From assembly GCA_023634235.1 (NCBI GenBank), contig JAMKCF010000013.1, positions 7,477,827 to 7,541,826 on the forward strand: a stretch of DNA of 64,000 bases. The letters are read 5' to 3'. The position numbers and the translations under genes are program-made. Within the stretch, counting starts at the first letter, position 1. Every line of letters begins with the position of its first letter. This document shows positions 62,634 through 64,000 of this stretch, piece after piece. Origin of the DNA: Pisaster brevispinus. Taxonomy: Eukaryota; Echinodermata; Asteroidea; Forcipulatida; Asteriidae. The notes beneath the pieces were generated by a model. It ran no database searches. It was not told the DNA's origin and saw nothing but the letters and a program-made list of their open reading frames with translations.

Positions 62634-63924
62634 GAATACGTATTAGAAGACAGTTAGATATATTTTATATAAAGAAATTTATTAAAATTTTCTATTTTTT
62701 GTGACACAGTAAATACAAATTAAAATATGTTAACGAAATTGAAGCCCTTCATAATACTTTCTGGTGACTTTATGATTGTTTATAGTATCCGGTGATTTAC
62801 TAAGAACCTTTTTCCCAATCTAACAAAATCCAACAGCAAACTGTTGGGACTCTGATTATGGTGGTATGACTGATCCCATGTAAAGCAACAAAAAAATATA
62901 CTGTTAAATTGTATTAGATTGGTGGTAGCTGTGATTGAATTTTTTATAAATCAAAATCTGGAAACTGTGTCTAAACAAAACACAAAATAAATGACCTACA
63001 AATTAAAAACAAACCTAGTGAATACAATTAAACTGATCAGGACATTTAAATACAATTTGTTTAATCTGTTGAACAGTAACAAAAATTAAGTACAATACTT
63101 TATAAGAAAATTTATATTTTAAGCAGAATCAAGAAATCAACATTTTAGGAAGATGGTCAAGTGTAAAAAAAAAACAATACAAAAAGAAAGTGCATAGGAA
63201 AAGTTTTAAAAATACTCATCTCTTTTTTGAGATACATTCTATTGAATATATTTTGCATACTACTATTTCCCAGCCAATATAAACATTGCAAAGTCTTTGA
63301 CAGCAAAATGCCAATATAAGGCTTCTAAAAATTGCGAAATAACTGTGAACTACCCTCAAATGACATGAATGATGCGTATCTACGCTGTACTTCAACCACA
63401 GCAGTTCCCTGCATTTTAAGCTTTAACTCCTTTGAAATGAAATTGCACATAAAAATGTACAATGACAGCAGTCAAGGCATACGCAAGTTCAAAGCCAACT
63501 TCCCAAACTTTATTTTTGCACAGAGGTCATTTTAAGGTCATGAGGTGTGTTGTAGCCAATACCAATGCACTATAAGCAGGGCAGATTTAATCTACCCTAC
63601 CAATACACAGTCCAAAATTTGGGCTGATTTAATCGGCACAGGGCACTGCTAGGGTTCCAACAAGCCCAACTAAGGTATAGTCTTTAACGCCCATTACAAC
63701 AACTCTGTCTTTTAATTGGTTTAGAGTGCCTCACATGATGTCTTATTTTTACAAGAAAACTGCTCCACAACGCGCTATACAGGCAGCAAACAATGTACTA
63801 TACCTGTGGCAATCAATGCACTATAACTATATCAACCAGTGTACTATACCCATAGCAACAGCAGTTTCCTAGTACCTATTGTTGTAGACGTCTAGGCACA
63901 ATACATATTTGGGGTAATATAAAA
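62634..63924. other. Right-hand stretch without a recognised gene
   Basis: AT-rich sequence with A-runs. There is an ORF at 63332-63535 of no recognised content. A short repeat of the type CAATG(C/T)ACTATA lies at 63790-63850, and a GGGCAGATTTAATCTACCC mini-hairpin at about 63577. It may hold the 3' UTR of a convergent gene outside the window, but nothing proves it. Confidence 0.35.
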
Positions 63925-64000
63925 CAAATATTGACTGCTTTAACACATGCTATGGTTAAAACTGGGACTCGTTGATCCACAGAGCGTTCTATTTTCACTC
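63925..64000. repeat. Start of a foldback element cut by the window edge
   Basis: ACAAATATTGACTGCTTT and GCTATGGTTAAAACT match the arm of the foldback at 43955-44135. Confidence 0.7.

Overview
This is nuclear DNA of a multicellular animal: AT-rich, intron-containing genes with GT-AG splice sites, dense SINEs, foldback (MITE-like) elements, minisatellites and rolling-circle transposons. No bacterial or viral backbone is present. The tRNA-derived SINEs, the Helitron with an endonuclease domain and the three host genes suggest a marine invertebrate deuterostome, perhaps an echinoderm. That assignment is inference; the sequence cannot settle it.

Layout. (1) 1-4.27 kb: head-to-tail, non-coding rolling-circle-like elements. 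They contain tandem monomers of about 130 and 146 bp and end in arrays of identical terminal hairpins. (2) 4.27-10.35 kb: a Helentron-type (Helitron with C-terminal AP-like endonuclease) coding region. It is broken by one in-frame TAG, one 1-nt frameshift and a lost endonuclease Asp, and its 5' coding edge runs into the hairpin array. (3) 10.9-12.9 kb: a decayed second Helitron copy carrying two younger insertions, one a 1.29 kb TIR element flanked by TA. (4) 13.1-20.6 kb: a 30-bp minisatellite, a PIF/Harbinger transposase fragment, foldback repeats and long stretches without a gene. (5) 20.6-34.07 kb: about six further head-to-tail elements of a second, related hairpin family. (6) 34.1-64 kb: host genes.

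The host genes were assembled exon by exon from splice sites and phase. PAXX (+, 37211-41648, 7 exons, 202 aa) is a non-homologous end-joining factor. PIF1 (-, 53920-45398, 9 coding exons, 628 aa) is a DNA helicase. TTC33 (+, 58751-61728, 4 coding exons, 245 aa) is a TPR protein. PAXX and PIF1 converge; PIF1 and TTC33 diverge from a shared interval of about 1 kb. PAXX and PIF1 both act in DNA maintenance, but nothing shows that their adjacency is functional.

The most unusual signal is the architecture of the rolling-circle elements. Six 5' junctions share CTAGA (one GTAGA), then an AT-rich hairpin of variable sequence, then a GTGTTCGG or GCTGTTCCG arm. The 3' ends are multiplied hairpins whose left arm repeats that same motif and whose stems vary by compensatory changes, each closing in CTAA. 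The second strong signal is in PIF1: the 5' splice site of coding exon 6 is the first unit of a 13-copy, 22-bp minisatellite, so about twelve copies of the donor lie in tandem. The third is a 2.86 kb TIR element in PIF1 intron 1 that carries six copies of a 15-nt motif.
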